The notes under the pieces: model-generated | What the model saw: the letters and a program-made list of their open reading frames with translations, nothing else | Told to the model about the DNA's origin: nothing | Database searches by the model: none | Program-made: the position numbers and the translations under genes | In this document: piece by piece, positions 37,645 to 47,061 of the stretch | How positions within the stretch are numbered: the first letter of the stretch is position 1 | Layout: every line of letters starts with the position of its first letter | Source of the DNA: Methylobrevis albus | Lineage (GTDB): Bacteria > Pseudomonadota > Alphaproteobacteria > Rhizobiales > Pleomorphomonadaceae | Direction of reading: 5' to 3' | Assembly (NCBI RefSeq): GCF_015904235.1 | Contig: NZ_JADZLT010000055.1 | Span: 1-64,000 of the forward strand | Length of the DNA stretch: 64,000 nucleotides

Positions 37645-38277
37645 TCAATCGATCAGGGAGACCGAGACCGGAAAGGGAATCGTGTTGGAGAAATCGGTCG
37701 AGCGCAGTGCGCCTGCAAGAACGCCATCGCTCGACAGCGTAAGTTCACCGGTCACGCCTCGCCACTCTGCGAGTGATATCGCCGCCCCGGCGAGGGTGAA
37801 CGCGCAGTTCCTGCCTTCCTTGAACGGCCAGCACTGTTTCGACTTGTCGTAGGGCCCGGTCTGGAAGACATACGTCCCGACCTTCTCGTCCACGGTCAAC
37901 GCCCCGCGGACATAGGAAAGCCAAGCCTTCGCTTTGGTTTTTTCCTCCGGTGCGGTCGTCAGGTCGGCGACGAGGCGAAACGGTCCGCCGGCCTCGAAAA
38001 TCGCAGCCACGGCCGCGCGCTGCAGTTCGGGATCGGAACTGAACAGCCCGGTTTCCTTGGCACGCTGGACGAAACTCGGATTGCCGGACTTCAGCAGCAG
38101 TTCCATCGCCGCGATGCGCAGGTTCTTGTCCTCCTGCGCGAGCAGGGCGTCGACCTCGTCGAGTTCGCTCTTCTGGGACGACAGCTGCTTCTTGATTTCG
38201 TCCAGCGTCTGCTGGGCTGCGGCCGGAACGACGAGTGTCATCAATGATGCTGTCAGCATTGCCAGCAGCCGCTTCAT
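37645..38277 (-). CDS. Exported protein of unknown function
   Basis: A 210-residue protein with a signal peptide (MKRLLAMLTASLMTLVVPAA, then AQQ). It is followed by a helical segment rich in Lys/Glu/Leu (about 25-100), possibly HEAT- or coiled-coil-like, and a C-terminal beta-rich part with two cysteines (KQCWPF, RNCAF). It converges on the protease-like gene with 21 bases between stops. No family was recognised. Together with 34644, 35732 and 36478 it forms a block of exported unknowns. Confidence 0.75.
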   Translation of the reverse strand: MKRLLAMLTASLMTLVVPAAAQQTLDEIKKQLSSQKSELDEVDALLAQEDKNLRIAAMELLLKSGNPSFVQRAKETGLFSSDPELQRAAVAAIFEAGGPFRLVADLTTAPEEKTKAKAWLSYVRGALTVDEKVGTYVFQTGPYDKSKQCWPFKEGRNCAFTLAGAAISLAEWRGVTGELTLSSDGVLAGALRSTDFSNTIPFPVSVSLID

Positions 38278-38367
38278 TGGTCGCCCCCGAAAAATCGATA
38301 AACAATGACGCAAATCTGCAGCAGTTCATCGCAGGCGTCTACGGGGCCGCGCGGGCTGACAAAAAGA

Positions 38368-38401
38368 AAGAGGCCCGCCGGCGGGTGCCGGCGGGCCTCT
38401 T
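38368..38401 (-). terminator. Rho-independent terminator of the cold-shock gene
   Basis: The arms AAGAGGCCCGCCGGC (38368-38382) and GCCGGCGGGCCTCTT (38387-38401) form a perfect 15-pair stem with a four-base loop. On the minus strand the stem is followed by a T-rich run, placing it about 40 bases after the cold-shock stop. Confidence 0.88.
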
Positions 38402-38438
38402 CTTAACCACGGATCCGATCGCTCGGGTCCGCTGCTCC

Positions 38439-38645
38439 TCAGAGCAGCTTCAGTTCGGCGGCCGAAGCGCGACCGTTACGGTCCTGCTGCAGGTCGTAGC
38501 CGAGCTTCTGGCCTTCGTTGAGGTTGCCGATGCCGGCACGCTCGACGGCGGAGATGTGCAGGAACACGTCCTTGCCGCCGTCATCGGGCTGAATGAAGCC
38601 GTAGCCCTTTTGTGAATTGAACCACTTGACGGTACCAGTAGCCAT
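38439..38645 (-). CDS. Cold-shock protein, CspA family
   Basis: A 68-residue OB-fold nucleic-acid-binding protein. The RNP1-like KGYGFIQPD and RNP2-like DVFLHISAVE motifs are intact, and the length is normal for the family. It acts as an RNA chaperone. The ATG follows AAGGAGACGAAC. The gene has its own strong terminator. The ~210 bases upstream, before the helicase stop, should hold its promoter and leader. Its neighbour, a DEAD-box helicase, is also a typical cold-response RNA remodeller. Confidence 0.96.
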   Translation of the reverse strand: MATGTVKWFNSQKGYGFIQPDDGGKDVFLHISAVERAGIGNLNEGQKLGYDLQQDRNGRASAAELKLL

Positions 38646-38855
38646 GTTCGTCTCCTTCGAAAACAGGCGTTAGTTCTTCCGGGTGAAAACTCCGGCAAAG
38701 GCGGTCACGCCGTCCTCGCGGAAGTCAGCGCCGGGCAAACGTTCGCCCGACGCGGTCGTATCGGTCGTGGGCGCAGCAAGGACGTGTCCATCGGACATCG
38801 TCCCGCCGCAGTCCTCGCCCGGGTGCGGCGGCCGCGGGGCGGCCACCGGATCTCT

Positions 38856-40262
38856 TCAGACGGCGCGGCGACGTCCAGCGTCGCTGCGGCTGCCGCGGTT
38901 GTCCGGCCGACGGCCGGCGCCGCTGGCGTCCGCGCCGCCATTGCCGCTCGCTGCCGCGGCGATGGAGGCCGGGCTGCCCGGGCCGGGACGGCCGGGCTGC
39001 GCCGGCTTGCCGGCGCCGCCATTGCCACCGCGGCCGCGGTTCGGCTGCGGCTTGCCCTGCGGGCGGCCCTGGTGATGGTTGCGGGTGCGCTCCGCCTCGC
39101 CTTCATGGCGCATGCGGTCCTCCGGGGAGGCGGCGATCTGGCCGACGACGGTGAGCGGACGCTTGTTCAGCCGCTCGATCGCCTTCAGCGCGCCGCGCTC
39201 GGACGGATCGCAGAACGAGATGGCGATGCCCTCGGCGCCGGCACGCGCGGTGCGGCCGATGCGGTGGACGTAGCTCTCGGGTTCCACGGGCAGGTCGTAG
39301 TTCACGACATGCGAGATTTCCGGCACGTCGATGCCGCGGGCGGCGAGGTCGGTGGCGACGAGCACGCGGACTTCACCGTCGCGGAAGCCCTGCAGCGCGC
39401 GCTGGCGGGCACCCTGGCTCTTGTTGCCATGGATCGCCGCGGCGTTGACACCGGACTTCTCGAGCTGCTCGGAGACGCGGTTGGCGCCGTGCTTCGTGCG
39501 GGTGAACACGATGACGCGCGACATCGCCGGGTCGGCGAGCAGGTCGGACAGTAGGCCGCGCTTGGCCGCGGTCGGCACGTGGTAGAGGCGCTGGTCGATC
39601 TTCTCGACCGTGATCACCTGCGGCGTCACGGCGACGCGCACCGGGTCGCGCAGCACTTCCATGGCGAGATGCTCGACTTCCTTCGGCATCGTCGCGGAGA
39701 ACAGCAGCGACTGGCGCTCCTTCGGCATCAGCTTCACGATGCGACGGACGTCGCGGATGAAGCCCATGTCGAACATGCGGTCGGCTTCGTCGAGGACGAG
39801 GCGCTCGACGGCGTCGAGACGGACGAGACGCTGCTCGATGAGGTCGAGCAGGCGGCCCGGCGTGGCGACGACGATGTCGATGCCCTGCGAGAGGGCCTTG
39901 ACCTGCGGGCCCTGGCCGACGCCGCCGAAGATGGTGGTGTGGCGCAGGCGGGTGAACTTGCCGTACTTGCCGAAGCTCTCGGCGATCTGCACGACGAGCT
40001 CACGGGTCGGCGCCAGGATCAGCGCTCGCATCGACTTCGGCGCGGCGCGCTTCGGGTCGTTGGCGAGGTGGTCGAGGATCGGCAGCGCGAAAGCCGCGGT
40101 CTTGCCGGTGCCGGTCTGCGCGAGGCCGAGCAGGTCGCGGCCGGTCAGGACGGTCGGGATCGCCTGAGCCTGGATCGGCGTCGGCGTCTCGTAGCCATGA
40201 GCGGCGAGCGCACGGCGCAGCGGCTCGGACAGGCCGAGCGCATCAAAATGGTCGATGGTCAC
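38856..40262 (-). CDS. rhlE: DEAD-box RNA helicase, RhlE-like
   Basis: A 468-residue helicase with all motifs: [10 protein letters not shown] (Q), [11 protein letters not shown] (I), PTRELVVQ (Ia), [11 protein letters not shown] (II), FSATMP (III), [13 protein letters not shown] (IV), [20 protein letters not shown] (V) and [10 protein letters not shown] (VI). The C-terminal ~90 residues are Gly/Arg/Asn-rich and disordered, typical of RNA-binding tails. The GTG start at 40262 gives the usual RhlE N-terminus ([14 protein letters not shown]); an ATG 57 bases upstream would add an atypical extension. A CCCGGT/ACCGGG hairpin lies just upstream in the leader. Confidence 0.93.
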   Translation of the reverse strand: MTIDHFDALGLSEPLRRALAAHGYETPTPIQAQAIPTVLTGRDLLGLAQTGTGKTAAFALPILDHLANDPKRAAPKSMRALILAPTRELVVQIAESFGKYGKFTRLRHTTIFGGVGQGPQVKALSQGIDIVVATPGRLLDLIEQRLVRLDAVERLVLDEADRMFDMGFIRDVRRIVKLMPKERQSLLFSATMPKEVEHLAMEVLRDPVRVAVTPQVITVEKIDQRLYHVPTAAKRGLLSDLLADPAMSRVIVFTRTKHGANRVSEQLEKSGVNAAAIHGNKSQGARQRALQGFRDGEVRVLVATDLAARGIDVPEISHVVNYDLPVEPESYVHRIGRTARAGAEGIAISFCDPSERGALKAIERLNKRPLTVVGQIAASPEDRMRHEGEAERTRNHHQGRPQGKPQPNRGRGGNGGAGKPAQPGRPGPGSPASIAAAASGNGGADASGAGRRPDNRGSRSDAGRRRAV

Positions 40263-40566
40263 TTGAAGAAAAAACCCTTCCGCATGCCGAATCGCCCGGT
40301 AAGACCGGGTCAACGTCATAGGCCGCGTGTTCGTCGACTGACCACGCGCAAACTGGGCAGACGGATTTGTTGAGCTGTTGTCCGCGATGGAAATGAACCG
40401 AACGAACGGTCACGTCGCGCGCATCGCAGAATGACGTCTATTTGCTCGCTGCACCGCGAAATGTCAAGGCCGAGCGTCAGATCATTGTCGAAAGCGTTGC
40501 GATGTGATCGAGGCGATCCCATCTCCGCCGAGGTTCGATACGTACCAGACGCAGAGGAAACCGCCC
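40263..40566. other. Divergent noncoding region between rhlE and the DUF533 gene
   Basis: 304 bases. A hairpin CCCGGT-AAG-ACCGGG (40295-40309) lies in the rhlE leader about 33 bases before the GTG. The rest should hold both divergent promoters. No further structure or small gene was recognised. Confidence 0.5.
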
Positions 40567-41361
40567 GTGGACGCACAGAAGATACTGGATCAGCTGATGG
40601 GGACCGGCAAGTCCTATCTCGACAAGTCGGGTTATGCCGGCCAGGGCAAGGGCCTCGCCACCGGCGGGCTCGCCGGCACCGCGCTCGGCTACATGCTGGG
40701 CTCGAAGTCGGGGCGCAAGCTCGGCAAGAAGGCGGCCGGCTATGGCGGCCTCGCCCTGATCGCGGGCCTCGCCTACAAGGCGTGGCAGTCGCATTCGGCA
40801 GGTTCTGCCGGCGGCGGGCAGGCCGCTCCGGGGGCCGATCGACAGGGCTCCACGCCGCAGCCGGGTTCGTTCAGCCGCGGCGTCGGCGAGATGGCGGGCG
40901 GCACGCCCTGGGGCTCGGCGCGCCCGGCCGAGGACGTCGACCTGATCGAGCCGCCGCGCGACAGCCCGTTCAACCCGGCCGCCGCCCCCGGCGGGGCCGA
41001 CAGCCGGGCGGAAGTGCTGCTGGTCGCAATGATCGCCGCCGCCAAGGCCGACGGCCACATCGACGCCGAGGAGCAGCGCCGCATCTTCGGCCGGCTCGAC
41101 GAGCTCGCGCTCGAAAACGACGAGAAGGCCTTCGTGATGGACGAGCTGCGCCGGCCGCTCGACGTCGACCGTGTCGTGCGCATGGCGCGCGGGCCGGAGG
41201 AAGGTCTCGAGGTCTATGCCGCTTCGCTGCTGGCGATGTCGCCGGATCATCCGGCCGAGCGGGCCTATCTCGACATGCTGGCCGCGCGGCTCGGCATCGA
41301 CAAGGCGCTCGCGGCCGATCTCGAGCAGCGGGCGACCACGGCGCTGGTCGAGGTGAGGTGA
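40567..41361 (+). CDS. DUF533/TerB-like (YebE-type) protein
   Basis: A 264-residue protein. The N-terminal ~75 residues are glycine-rich with a hydrophobic stretch (GGLAGTALGYMLGSKSGRK, then YGGLALIAGLAYKAW), followed by a Pro/Gly-rich linker. The C-terminal ~120 residues are TerB-like helices with the acidic motif VAMIAAAKADGHIDAEEQRRI. The E. coli relative YebE is an inner-membrane protein of unknown role. The start is GTG after GAGGAAA; no in-frame ATG has a better site. It is followed by a family B repeat. Confidence 0.85.
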   Translation: MDAQKILDQLMGTGKSYLDKSGYAGQGKGLATGGLAGTALGYMLGSKSGRKLGKKAAGYGGLALIAGLAYKAWQSHSAGSAGGGQAAPGADRQGSTPQPGSFSRGVGEMAGGTPWGSARPAEDVDLIEPPRDSPFNPAAAPGGADSRAEVLLVAMIAAAKADGHIDAEEQRRIFGRLDELALENDEKAFVMDELRRPLDVDRVVRMARGPEEGLEVYAASLLAMSPDHPAERAYLDMLAARLGIDKALAADLEQRATTALVEVR

Positions 41362-41405
41362 GTCGAACGCTGTTCCGCTCGGACTGCGGAACGGCGTCAC
41401 CGCGG

Positions 41406-41560
41406 GGCTTTCCCCTCGTCCTGCGAGACAGTCGCTGCGCGACGTCTTCAGGATGAGGGGAAAGGACAACCGTTCACCAATGAAACCGGAGCCGACCGAC
41501 GGTCTCGTCCCCCGAAGGCCCGCAAGGGGCCGTCTCGACGGGCGAGGTCGGTGCGCTGAC
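41406..41560. repeat. Intergenic inverted-repeat element, family B, copy 2
   Basis: A region related to 17621-17771 in the same orientation. Shared blocks include CTGCGAGACAG, TTCAGGATGAGG and GGGCCGTCTCGA at matching spacing. The arms are more diverged here. It lies between the convergent DUF533 and LacI genes, where no protein gene is expected. Confidence 0.7.
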
Positions 41561-41643
41561 GGTCTGCGCCCACTCCGGTCCTGACGCGACCGGCCCGGGC
41601 TGTCGCCGGCCGCTCCAGCCCTTTTGGCCGGCCGGGGTCCCTA

Positions 41644-42702
41644 TCACGCCTTCGGCGGGGCCGAGGACGATTCGCGGATTTCGAGGCGCGGCGGGATCAG
41701 CAGGCGGGCGAAGGGGGAGGGGCGGTCGTTGACGAGGGCGAGGATCGCGTTGGCGGCGTGCTTGCCGATCTCGTCGGAGCCGTTGCGGACCGTGGTCAGC
41801 GGCGGGTTCCAGGTTTCCGAACCCTCGACGTCGTCGAAGCCGGTCACGGCGATGTCGACGCCCGGCACGATGCCGAGGCGGTGCAGGCCGGACATCACGC
41901 CGAGCGCGAGCAGGTCGTTGAAACAGACGATCGCCGTCGGGCGGGGGTCGAGCGCGAGCAGCGCCTCGACCGCCACCTTGCCCTCGGCCGACGTCATGAT
42001 CTCGGGCAGGCCGCCGCCGTCGGGGATGGCGAGGTTCGCCTCGCGCATCGCGGCGAGATAGCCGCCGTGACGGTCACGGCCGGACGAGGTCTGGCGCCGG
42101 CCGCCGATCATCGCGATGCTGCGATGGCCCTGGGCGATCAGGTGGCGGGTGAGGTCGAAGGTGCCGCGGAAATCGTCGCCGCGCACGATCGGCGCGGTGG
42201 CGCCCTCGACGTCGCGGCAGATGATGGTGACGGGGGTGCCGGAGCGGGTGATCTGCTCGATGTCGGCGGCGGTGGTGCCGAGCGACGGGCAGATGACGAG
42301 CCCGTCGGCGTTCTGCTGCTGCAGCACGTCGACGAAGTTCTTCTGCCGGGCGAGATCGTCGCGGTGGTTGCAGATCAGGATGGTGATGCCGGCGCGCTCG
42401 AGCTCGTTCTCGACGGCGCGGAACACCTCGGCGAAATAGGGATTGATCACGTCGTTGACGACGACGCCGATGATGTTGGTGCGTGCGGTGCGCAGGCTGG
42501 CGGCCTGGCGATTGTAGATGTAGCCGAGCTCGGCGGCGCGCTCGCGCACCTTCTGGCGGGTATCGACCGACACGGCCGGATTGTCGCGCAAGGCCAGCGA
42601 GACGGTGGCCGTCGACACGTTCAGCTCCGCCGCGATCTGGCTGAGCGTCACCCGTCTTCGTCGCAGCTTGCGTCCGTCATTCGCGCTCGGATCGAGCATC
42701 AT
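41644..42702 (-). CDS. LacI-family transcriptional regulator
   Basis: A 352-residue regulator. The N-terminal helix-turn-helix is VTLSQIAAELNVSTATVSLAL (about 18-38), with the hinge RTARTNIIGVVV. The periplasmic-binding-like sensor has VAVTGFDDVEGSETWNPPLTTVR near its end. Two adjacent ATG codons follow CCGGGGTGG, and the first (42702) was chosen. The next gene upstream on the same strand boundary is an EamA exporter 106 bases away. The sugar or ligand cannot be told from sequence. Confidence 0.9.
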   Translation of the reverse strand: MMLDPSANDGRKLRRRRVTLSQIAAELNVSTATVSLALRDNPAVSVDTRQKVRERAAELGYIYNRQAASLRTARTNIIGVVVNDVINPYFAEVFRAVENELERAGITILICNHRDDLARQKNFVDVLQQQNADGLVICPSLGTTAADIEQITRSGTPVTIICRDVEGATAPIVRGDDFRGTFDLTRHLIAQGHRSIAMIGGRRQTSSGRDRHGGYLAAMREANLAIPDGGGLPEIMTSAEGKVAVEALLALDPRPTAIVCFNDLLALGVMSGLHRLGIVPGVDIAVTGFDDVEGSETWNPPLTTVRNGSDEIGKHAANAILALVNDRPSPFARLLIPPRLEIRESSSAPPKA

Positions 42703-42808
42703 CCACCCCGGCCAGTCAACCACGGCAGATATATAGTGTTTTGGTGCGCGGATACACCTGCATCAGGGGTGTGTCCCCAAGGCGCGGCAACGATGGCCGC
42801 GGCGAGCG

Positions 42809-43843
42809 TCACGGGCGCTCAGGATCGCGCACGGGCACCGCCGGCGCGATCACCGCGACCGGCGTCTTCGCCTTCCGGACGCGGTCGCGCGACATGTAAT
42901 AGAGGCCGGAGGCGATGACGATCAGCGCGCCGGCAACGGTCCAGCCGCTGGGCACGTCGCCGAACACGCTGAAGCCGAGCAGCACGGTCCAGATGATCTG
43001 CACATACGCGATCGGCGCGAGTTCGGCGGCGGAGACCAGCCGGTGCGCGGCGATCAGCAGGGTGTGGCTGAGGCCGCCGAAGACGCCGGCGGCGATCATC
43101 AGCACCCAGGTGAACGGATCCTGCGGCCAGACCCAGACGAAGGGCAGGATCGGCAGCAGCAGCAGGGCGGGTACGCCGGCCGAGACCAGCAGCATGCTGC
43201 CCGGACTTTCGGTGCGGGTCAGCACGCGCGTCAGCACGGCATAGACCGCGAACAGGATCACGGCGACGATCGACAGCAGCACCGCCGGGTGGACGTCGCC
43301 GATGCCCGGGCGCGTCACGACCAGAATGCCGAAGAATCCGAGCCCGATCGCCACCCAGCGGCGCGGGCCGATCCGCTCGCCGAGCGCCACGACCGAAATC
43401 AGGGCGATCATGAAGGGCGCGAGGAACTGGATCGTCAGCGTCTCGGCAAGTTGCAGGTACTGCAGGGCGAGGAAGTTCAGCGCCGTGTTGATCACCAGCG
43501 TCAGGGCGCGCAGCAGCTGCAGCCCGGCGCGGTTGACGCGCCAGGACGACGGCGAGATCAGCGGATTGAGGATCACCACCGCGAGCACGAGATGCACCGC
43601 GTAGCGCATCCAAACCACCTGCGCGACCGAGGCGTCGCGGCTCGCGAGCTTGGCGACGGTGTCGAGCAGGCAGAACAGGATGCCGGTGCCGATCATCAGG
43701 CCATAGCCGATCAGCCGCTGGCGCGGCGGCACGGCGGGCGGTGCGGTCCGGTCACGACCCGCCGGTGGGGCGGCTGCGCGGTCCGGCGCGGGACGGTGGC
43801 CGGCTGGGGGCGAACCCGCCGATTCGGCACAGGACTGCGTCAC
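42809..43843 (-). CDS. EamA/DMT-superfamily transporter
   Basis: A 344-residue inner-membrane protein with ten predicted helices in two EamA repeats. The first repeat begins at LIGYGLMIGTGILFCLLDT and the second at LLSIVAVILFAVYAVLTRVL. Family members export amino acids or other metabolites. The start is uncertain: the GTG at 43843 adds a Pro/Ala-rich cytoplasmic tail, whereas the ATG at 43696 would begin inside helix 1. It lies upstream of the LacI gene on the same strand. Confidence 0.85.
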   Translation of the reverse strand: MTQSCAESAGSPPAGHRPAPDRAAAPPAGRDRTAPPAVPPRQRLIGYGLMIGTGILFCLLDTVAKLASRDASVAQVVWMRYAVHLVLAVVILNPLISPSSWRVNRAGLQLLRALTLVINTALNFLALQYLQLAETLTIQFLAPFMIALISVVALGERIGPRRWVAIGLGFFGILVVTRPGIGDVHPAVLLSIVAVILFAVYAVLTRVLTRTESPGSMLLVSAGVPALLLLPILPFVWVWPQDPFTWVLMIAAGVFGGLSHTLLIAAHRLVSAAELAPIAYVQIIWTVLLGFSVFGDVPSGWTVAGALIVIASGLYYMSRDRVRKAKTPVAVIAPAVPVRDPERP

Positions 43844-43986
43844 GGCAGGTTTTGATCCGCACTCGTTTTGGGCAATCCCGGCATTATGCGCCGACAGAAG
43901 GGCCCGCGGCGAGCATTTATGCGGCATGGCTCCGTTGCGGACGCCTCATGTCTGGCGGTCTGGCCCCGGCCCCCGCTGAGGCGGAC

Positions 43987-44517
43987 CTAGTGCAGGCCGC
44001 CCTCGGCCTCGGCGAGGATCGCGGCATGCACCGCGGGCTCGGCGGCCTCCGGCTCGTCGGCGTCGGCCGGATCGTCGTCGGGCAGGGTGCCGGGGGCGAG
44101 GTTCTTCTCGATCGCGCGCAGCATCTTGCGCAGGCGCTTGCGGTCCTTGTCGTCGAGGCCGGCCATCGCCTCCTTCTCGATCCGGCGCCAGGCGCGGTCG
44201 ATCTCGTCGACGCGCTCGCGGCCGACGTCGGTGAGGTAGACGCGGGCGAGGCGGCCGTCGGAGGCGGAGGATTCGCGGCGGACGAGGTCCTGCGCGCCGA
44301 GGCGGGCGATCATCTTGGTCACGGTCGGCGGCTGCACGCCGAGGATGGCGGCGAGTTCGCTCATGCTGCGGCCGTCGTCGTCGGCGAGCGCCTTCAGCAC
44401 CGCCTCCTGGCCGGGGTGCAGGCCGATGCGGCCGAGGTGGACGCCGGCGCGGGTGCGGTGGGCGCGGGCGGCCTGGGTCAGGCGGAAGGTCACGCTCTTG
44501 CGATGATTGAAGCTCAT
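43987..44517 (-). CDS. MarR-family transcriptional regulator
   Basis: A 176-residue winged-helix protein. The recognition helix is in SMSELAAILGVQPPTVTKMIARLGAQDLV and the wing is SASDGRLARVYLTDVG. The C-terminal tail is acidic (DDDPADADEPEAAE). The ATG at 44517 is seven bases after GGGGG; another ATG two codons upstream is too close to that site. It is divergent from the cobW-like GTPase gene at 44737 and is the obvious candidate to regulate it, though no palindrome was found between them. Confidence 0.9.
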   Translation of the reverse strand: MSFNHRKSVTFRLTQAARAHRTRAGVHLGRIGLHPGQEAVLKALADDDGRSMSELAAILGVQPPTVTKMIARLGAQDLVRRESSASDGRLARVYLTDVGRERVDEIDRAWRRIEKEAMAGLDDKDRKRLRKMLRAIEKNLAPGTLPDDDPADADEPEAAEPAVHAAILAEAEGGLH

Positions 44518-44736
44518 TCTCATCCCCCGGCTACCACACGGCCCGTGTTGCTCCACGGGCCGCTCCGATCGTGACGCCCATGTTGAATCGGCGCCGCGGA
44601 TCCTATCTAGAGCCTGCCGCGACCGATGTCGCCGCATGCGGCGCCGCGCGATCGATTAGCCGACTTCTTAGCCGGGCCGCGTGACGGTCCGATGAAGACC
44701 ATGATAGAGAACGCGACGCATTCCAGGAGACTTCCG

Positions 44737-45807
44737 ATGGCCGAACCCCATGCCCCCGTCCCCGTCACGGTGCTCACCGGCTATCTCGGGGCGGGCAAGA
44801 CGACGCTGCTCAACCGTATTCTCACCGAAGACCACGGCAAGCGCTATGCCGTCATCGTCAACGAGTTCGGCGAGATCGGCATCGACAACGACCTGCTCGT
44901 CGACACCGACGAGGAAGTCTACGAGATGAACAACGGCTGCATCTGCTGCACCGTGCGCGGCGACCTGATCCGCGTCGTCGAGGGGCTCGCCAAGCGGCGC
45001 GGCTCCTTCGACGCGATCATCGTCGAGACCACGGGCCTCGCCGATCCGGTGCCGGTGGCGCAGACCTTCTTCATGGACGACGACGTGCGCAAGGCGGCGA
45101 AGCTCGACGCCATCGTCACCGTGGTCGACGCCAAGCATTTCCTCGCCCGCCTCGCCGACAGCACCGAGGCCGAGGACCAGGTGGCGTTCGCCGACGTCAT
45201 CCTGCTCAACAAGACCGACCTCGTCACGGCCGAGGAACTGAAGGCGGTGGAGGAGACGATCCACCAGCTCAATCCCTTCGCCAAGGTGACGAAGACCAGC
45301 CGCTGCAGCGTGCCGCTTTCGGAGGTGCTCGACCGCGGCGCCTTCGACCTCGAGCGCATGCTGGAGCTCGAGCCGCAGTTCCTCGAGGCCGGCCACGACC
45401 ACGAGCACGTCTGCGGGCCGGACTGCGATCACGACCACCACGACCACAGCCATGATCATCACGGCCACGACCACGGCCACCACCACCACCACCTGACCGA
45501 TATCACCTCGGTGTCGCTGAAGGGCGCGGCGGTGGTGCCGGAGCGCTTCATCAAGTGGATCGGCGAGGTGACGCAGTCGGAAGGTCCGAACATCCTGCGC
45601 CTCAAGGGCATCATGGCCTTCGAGAACGAGCCGCAGCGGTATGTGGTGCAGGGCGTGCACATGATCGTCGAGGGCGACCTGCAGCGCCCCTGGCGCGGCG
45701 ACGAGCCACGCGAAAGCCGCCTCGTCTTCATCGGCCGCCACCTCGACAAGGCGGCGCTGGAGCGGGCGTTCACGGCGTGCCTGGTGGGCGAGCCGGCGCT
45801 GGCTTGA
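44737..45807 (+). CDS. CobW/COG0523 GTPase (zinc-metallochaperone type)
   Basis: A 356-residue G3E GTPase. The P-loop is GYLGAGKTT, the metal-binding CxCC motif is C68-I-C70-C71 in NNGCICC, Walker B lies in [11 protein letters not shown] and the base motif is NKTD. Between residues ~228 and 258 there are more than 15 histidines (for example [20 protein letters not shown]), a metal-storing stretch. COG0523 proteins deliver zinc or other metals to target enzymes. The ATG follows AGGAGACTTCCG. Downstream are a WD40 protein and a KamA-like radical SAM enzyme. No Zur-type palindrome was recognised upstream. Confidence 0.92.
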   Translation: MAEPHAPVPVTVLTGYLGAGKTTLLNRILTEDHGKRYAVIVNEFGEIGIDNDLLVDTDEEVYEMNNGCICCTVRGDLIRVVEGLAKRRGSFDAIIVETTGLADPVPVAQTFFMDDDVRKAAKLDAIVTVVDAKHFLARLADSTEAEDQVAFADVILLNKTDLVTAEELKAVEETIHQLNPFAKVTKTSRCSVPLSEVLDRGAFDLERMLELEPQFLEAGHDHEHVCGPDCDHDHHDHSHDHHGHDHGHHHHHLTDITSVSLKGAAVVPERFIKWIGEVTQSEGPNILRLKGIMAFENEPQRYVVQGVHMIVEGDLQRPWRGDEPRESRLVFIGRHLDKAALERAFTACLVGEPALA

Positions 45808-45815
45808 AGGCTCGT

Positions 45816-46004
45816 GCTTGCCGTGGGGCGGCCCCCTCCCTGTCCCTCCCCCGCTTCGCAGGAGAGGGGACGCAGGAGGCGAGGGCGTTCATCTCGATAC
45901 CGCTTCGGTTCGGCGTGACGTTCGTTTTGCAGACACCCTCTCGCCCATCGTCCCCTCTCCTGCGAAGCGGGGGAGGGACAGGGAGGGGGGAGGCCCCACG
46001 GCAA
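45816..46004. repeat. 190-base inverted-repeat element, family A, copy 2
   Basis: Arms at 45816-45872 and 45942-46004 again contain CTCCCCCGCTTCGCAGGAGA and its complement. The internal loop matches the loop of the copy at 21401 when read on the opposite strand, so the whole element is inverted relative to copy 1. It fills most of the gap between the GTPase gene and the WD40 gene, and could attenuate read-through between them. Confidence 0.85.
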
Positions 46005-46085
46005 CGCCCCCGCCGTTGACAACCGACCCCGCCCGCCCCAACAACGGCGCCTGAACCCGCCCCTCACCCGAAGGACCGCCCCGCC

Positions 46086-47057
46086 TTGGTCGCGATCACG
46101 CCCGTCGCCGTTTCCGGCTACGTCGTTCATGCCGGCTTCCTCGGCAAGCAGCCGATCTTCGCCGACGGCAGCGGCGGGGTGGTGCGCGGCACCACGGCCG
46201 AGCGCGCCGAGGTGCATGGCGGCGCAATTCTCGCCGCTACGGCGACGCTCGACGGCAAGGCGCTGATCACCTCCGGCGACGACGGCAAGGTGATGCGGAC
46301 GGAGGCTGCTGGCGCACCGCGCCTCGTCGCGGAGCGGCCGCGGAAATGGATCGACCAACTCGCCACGGGTCCGAACGGCGCCATCGCCTTCGCCTCGGGC
46401 CGCAGCACCTGGGCGCTGGACGGACGCGGTACCGCCTTCGAGCTGACGCGGCCGCGCGCCGTCGGCGGGCTCGCCTTCCTGCCGAAGGGGTTCCGGGTGG
46501 CGATCGCCGGCTACAACGGCGTCGGCCTCTGGTTCCCCGGCACGGTCGCGCCGCCGCAGGAGCTGGAATGGAAGGGCGCCCACATCGGCGTCACCGTCTC
46601 GCCGGACGGGCGCAGCGTCGTCTCGTCGATGCAGGAGAACGCGCTGCACGGCTGGCGCCTCGCCGACGGCCAGCACATGCGCATGTCGGGTTATCCGACC
46701 AAGGTGCGCTCGATGTCGTGGTCGGTGAAGGGCCGCTTCCTCGTCACCTCGGGCGCAGGCGTCGCGATCGCCTGGCCGTTCCATTTCAAGGACGGGCCGA
46801 TGGGCAAGCGGCCGCTGGAACTCGGCGGCCGGCAGGAACTCGTCACCCGCGTCGCGGCACATCCCGCCGAGGAGATCGCCGTGCTCGGCTACGAGGACGG
46901 CATGATCCTCTTGGTGCGGCTCTCCGACGGCGAGGAGGTGCTGCTGCGCCGGCCGGGCGAGGGGCCGATCTCGGCGCTCGGCTGGTCGCCGGATGGCCTC
47001 GAACTCGCCTTCGGCACCGAGGCGGGCGAGGCCGGCGTCGTCGACCTTTCGGCCTGA
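46086..47057 (+). CDS. WD40-repeat-like beta-propeller protein
   Basis: A 323-residue protein of repeated four-stranded blades, for example ALITSGDDGKVMRT, GVTVSPDGRSVVSSM, SMSWSVKGRFLVTSGAG and ALGWSPDGLELAFGTEAG. It has no signal peptide or membrane helix and is therefore a cytoplasmic scaffold. The start is TTG (46086) after GAAGGA; no ATG or GTG fits better. It is followed after only four bases by the radical SAM gene, so the two are cotranscribed and may interact with each other or with the upstream metal-chaperone GTPase. Confidence 0.8.
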   Translation: MVAITPVAVSGYVVHAGFLGKQPIFADGSGGVVRGTTAERAEVHGGAILAATATLDGKALITSGDDGKVMRTEAAGAPRLVAERPRKWIDQLATGPNGAIAFASGRSTWALDGRGTAFELTRPRAVGGLAFLPKGFRVAIAGYNGVGLWFPGTVAPPQELEWKGAHIGVTVSPDGRSVVSSMQENALHGWRLADGQHMRMSGYPTKVRSMSWSVKGRFLVTSGAGVAIAWPFHFKDGPMGKRPLELGGRQELVTRVAAHPAEEIAVLGYEDGMILLVRLSDGEEVLLRRPGEGPISALGWSPDGLELAFGTEAGEAGVVDLSA

Positions 47058-47061
47058 GCCG

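Noticed and set aside
45459-46862. Minus-strand frame carrying a repeat-derived peptide (PCPSPASQERG)
   Set aside because: The segment is the translated family A inverted repeat; the real genes are on the plus strand.
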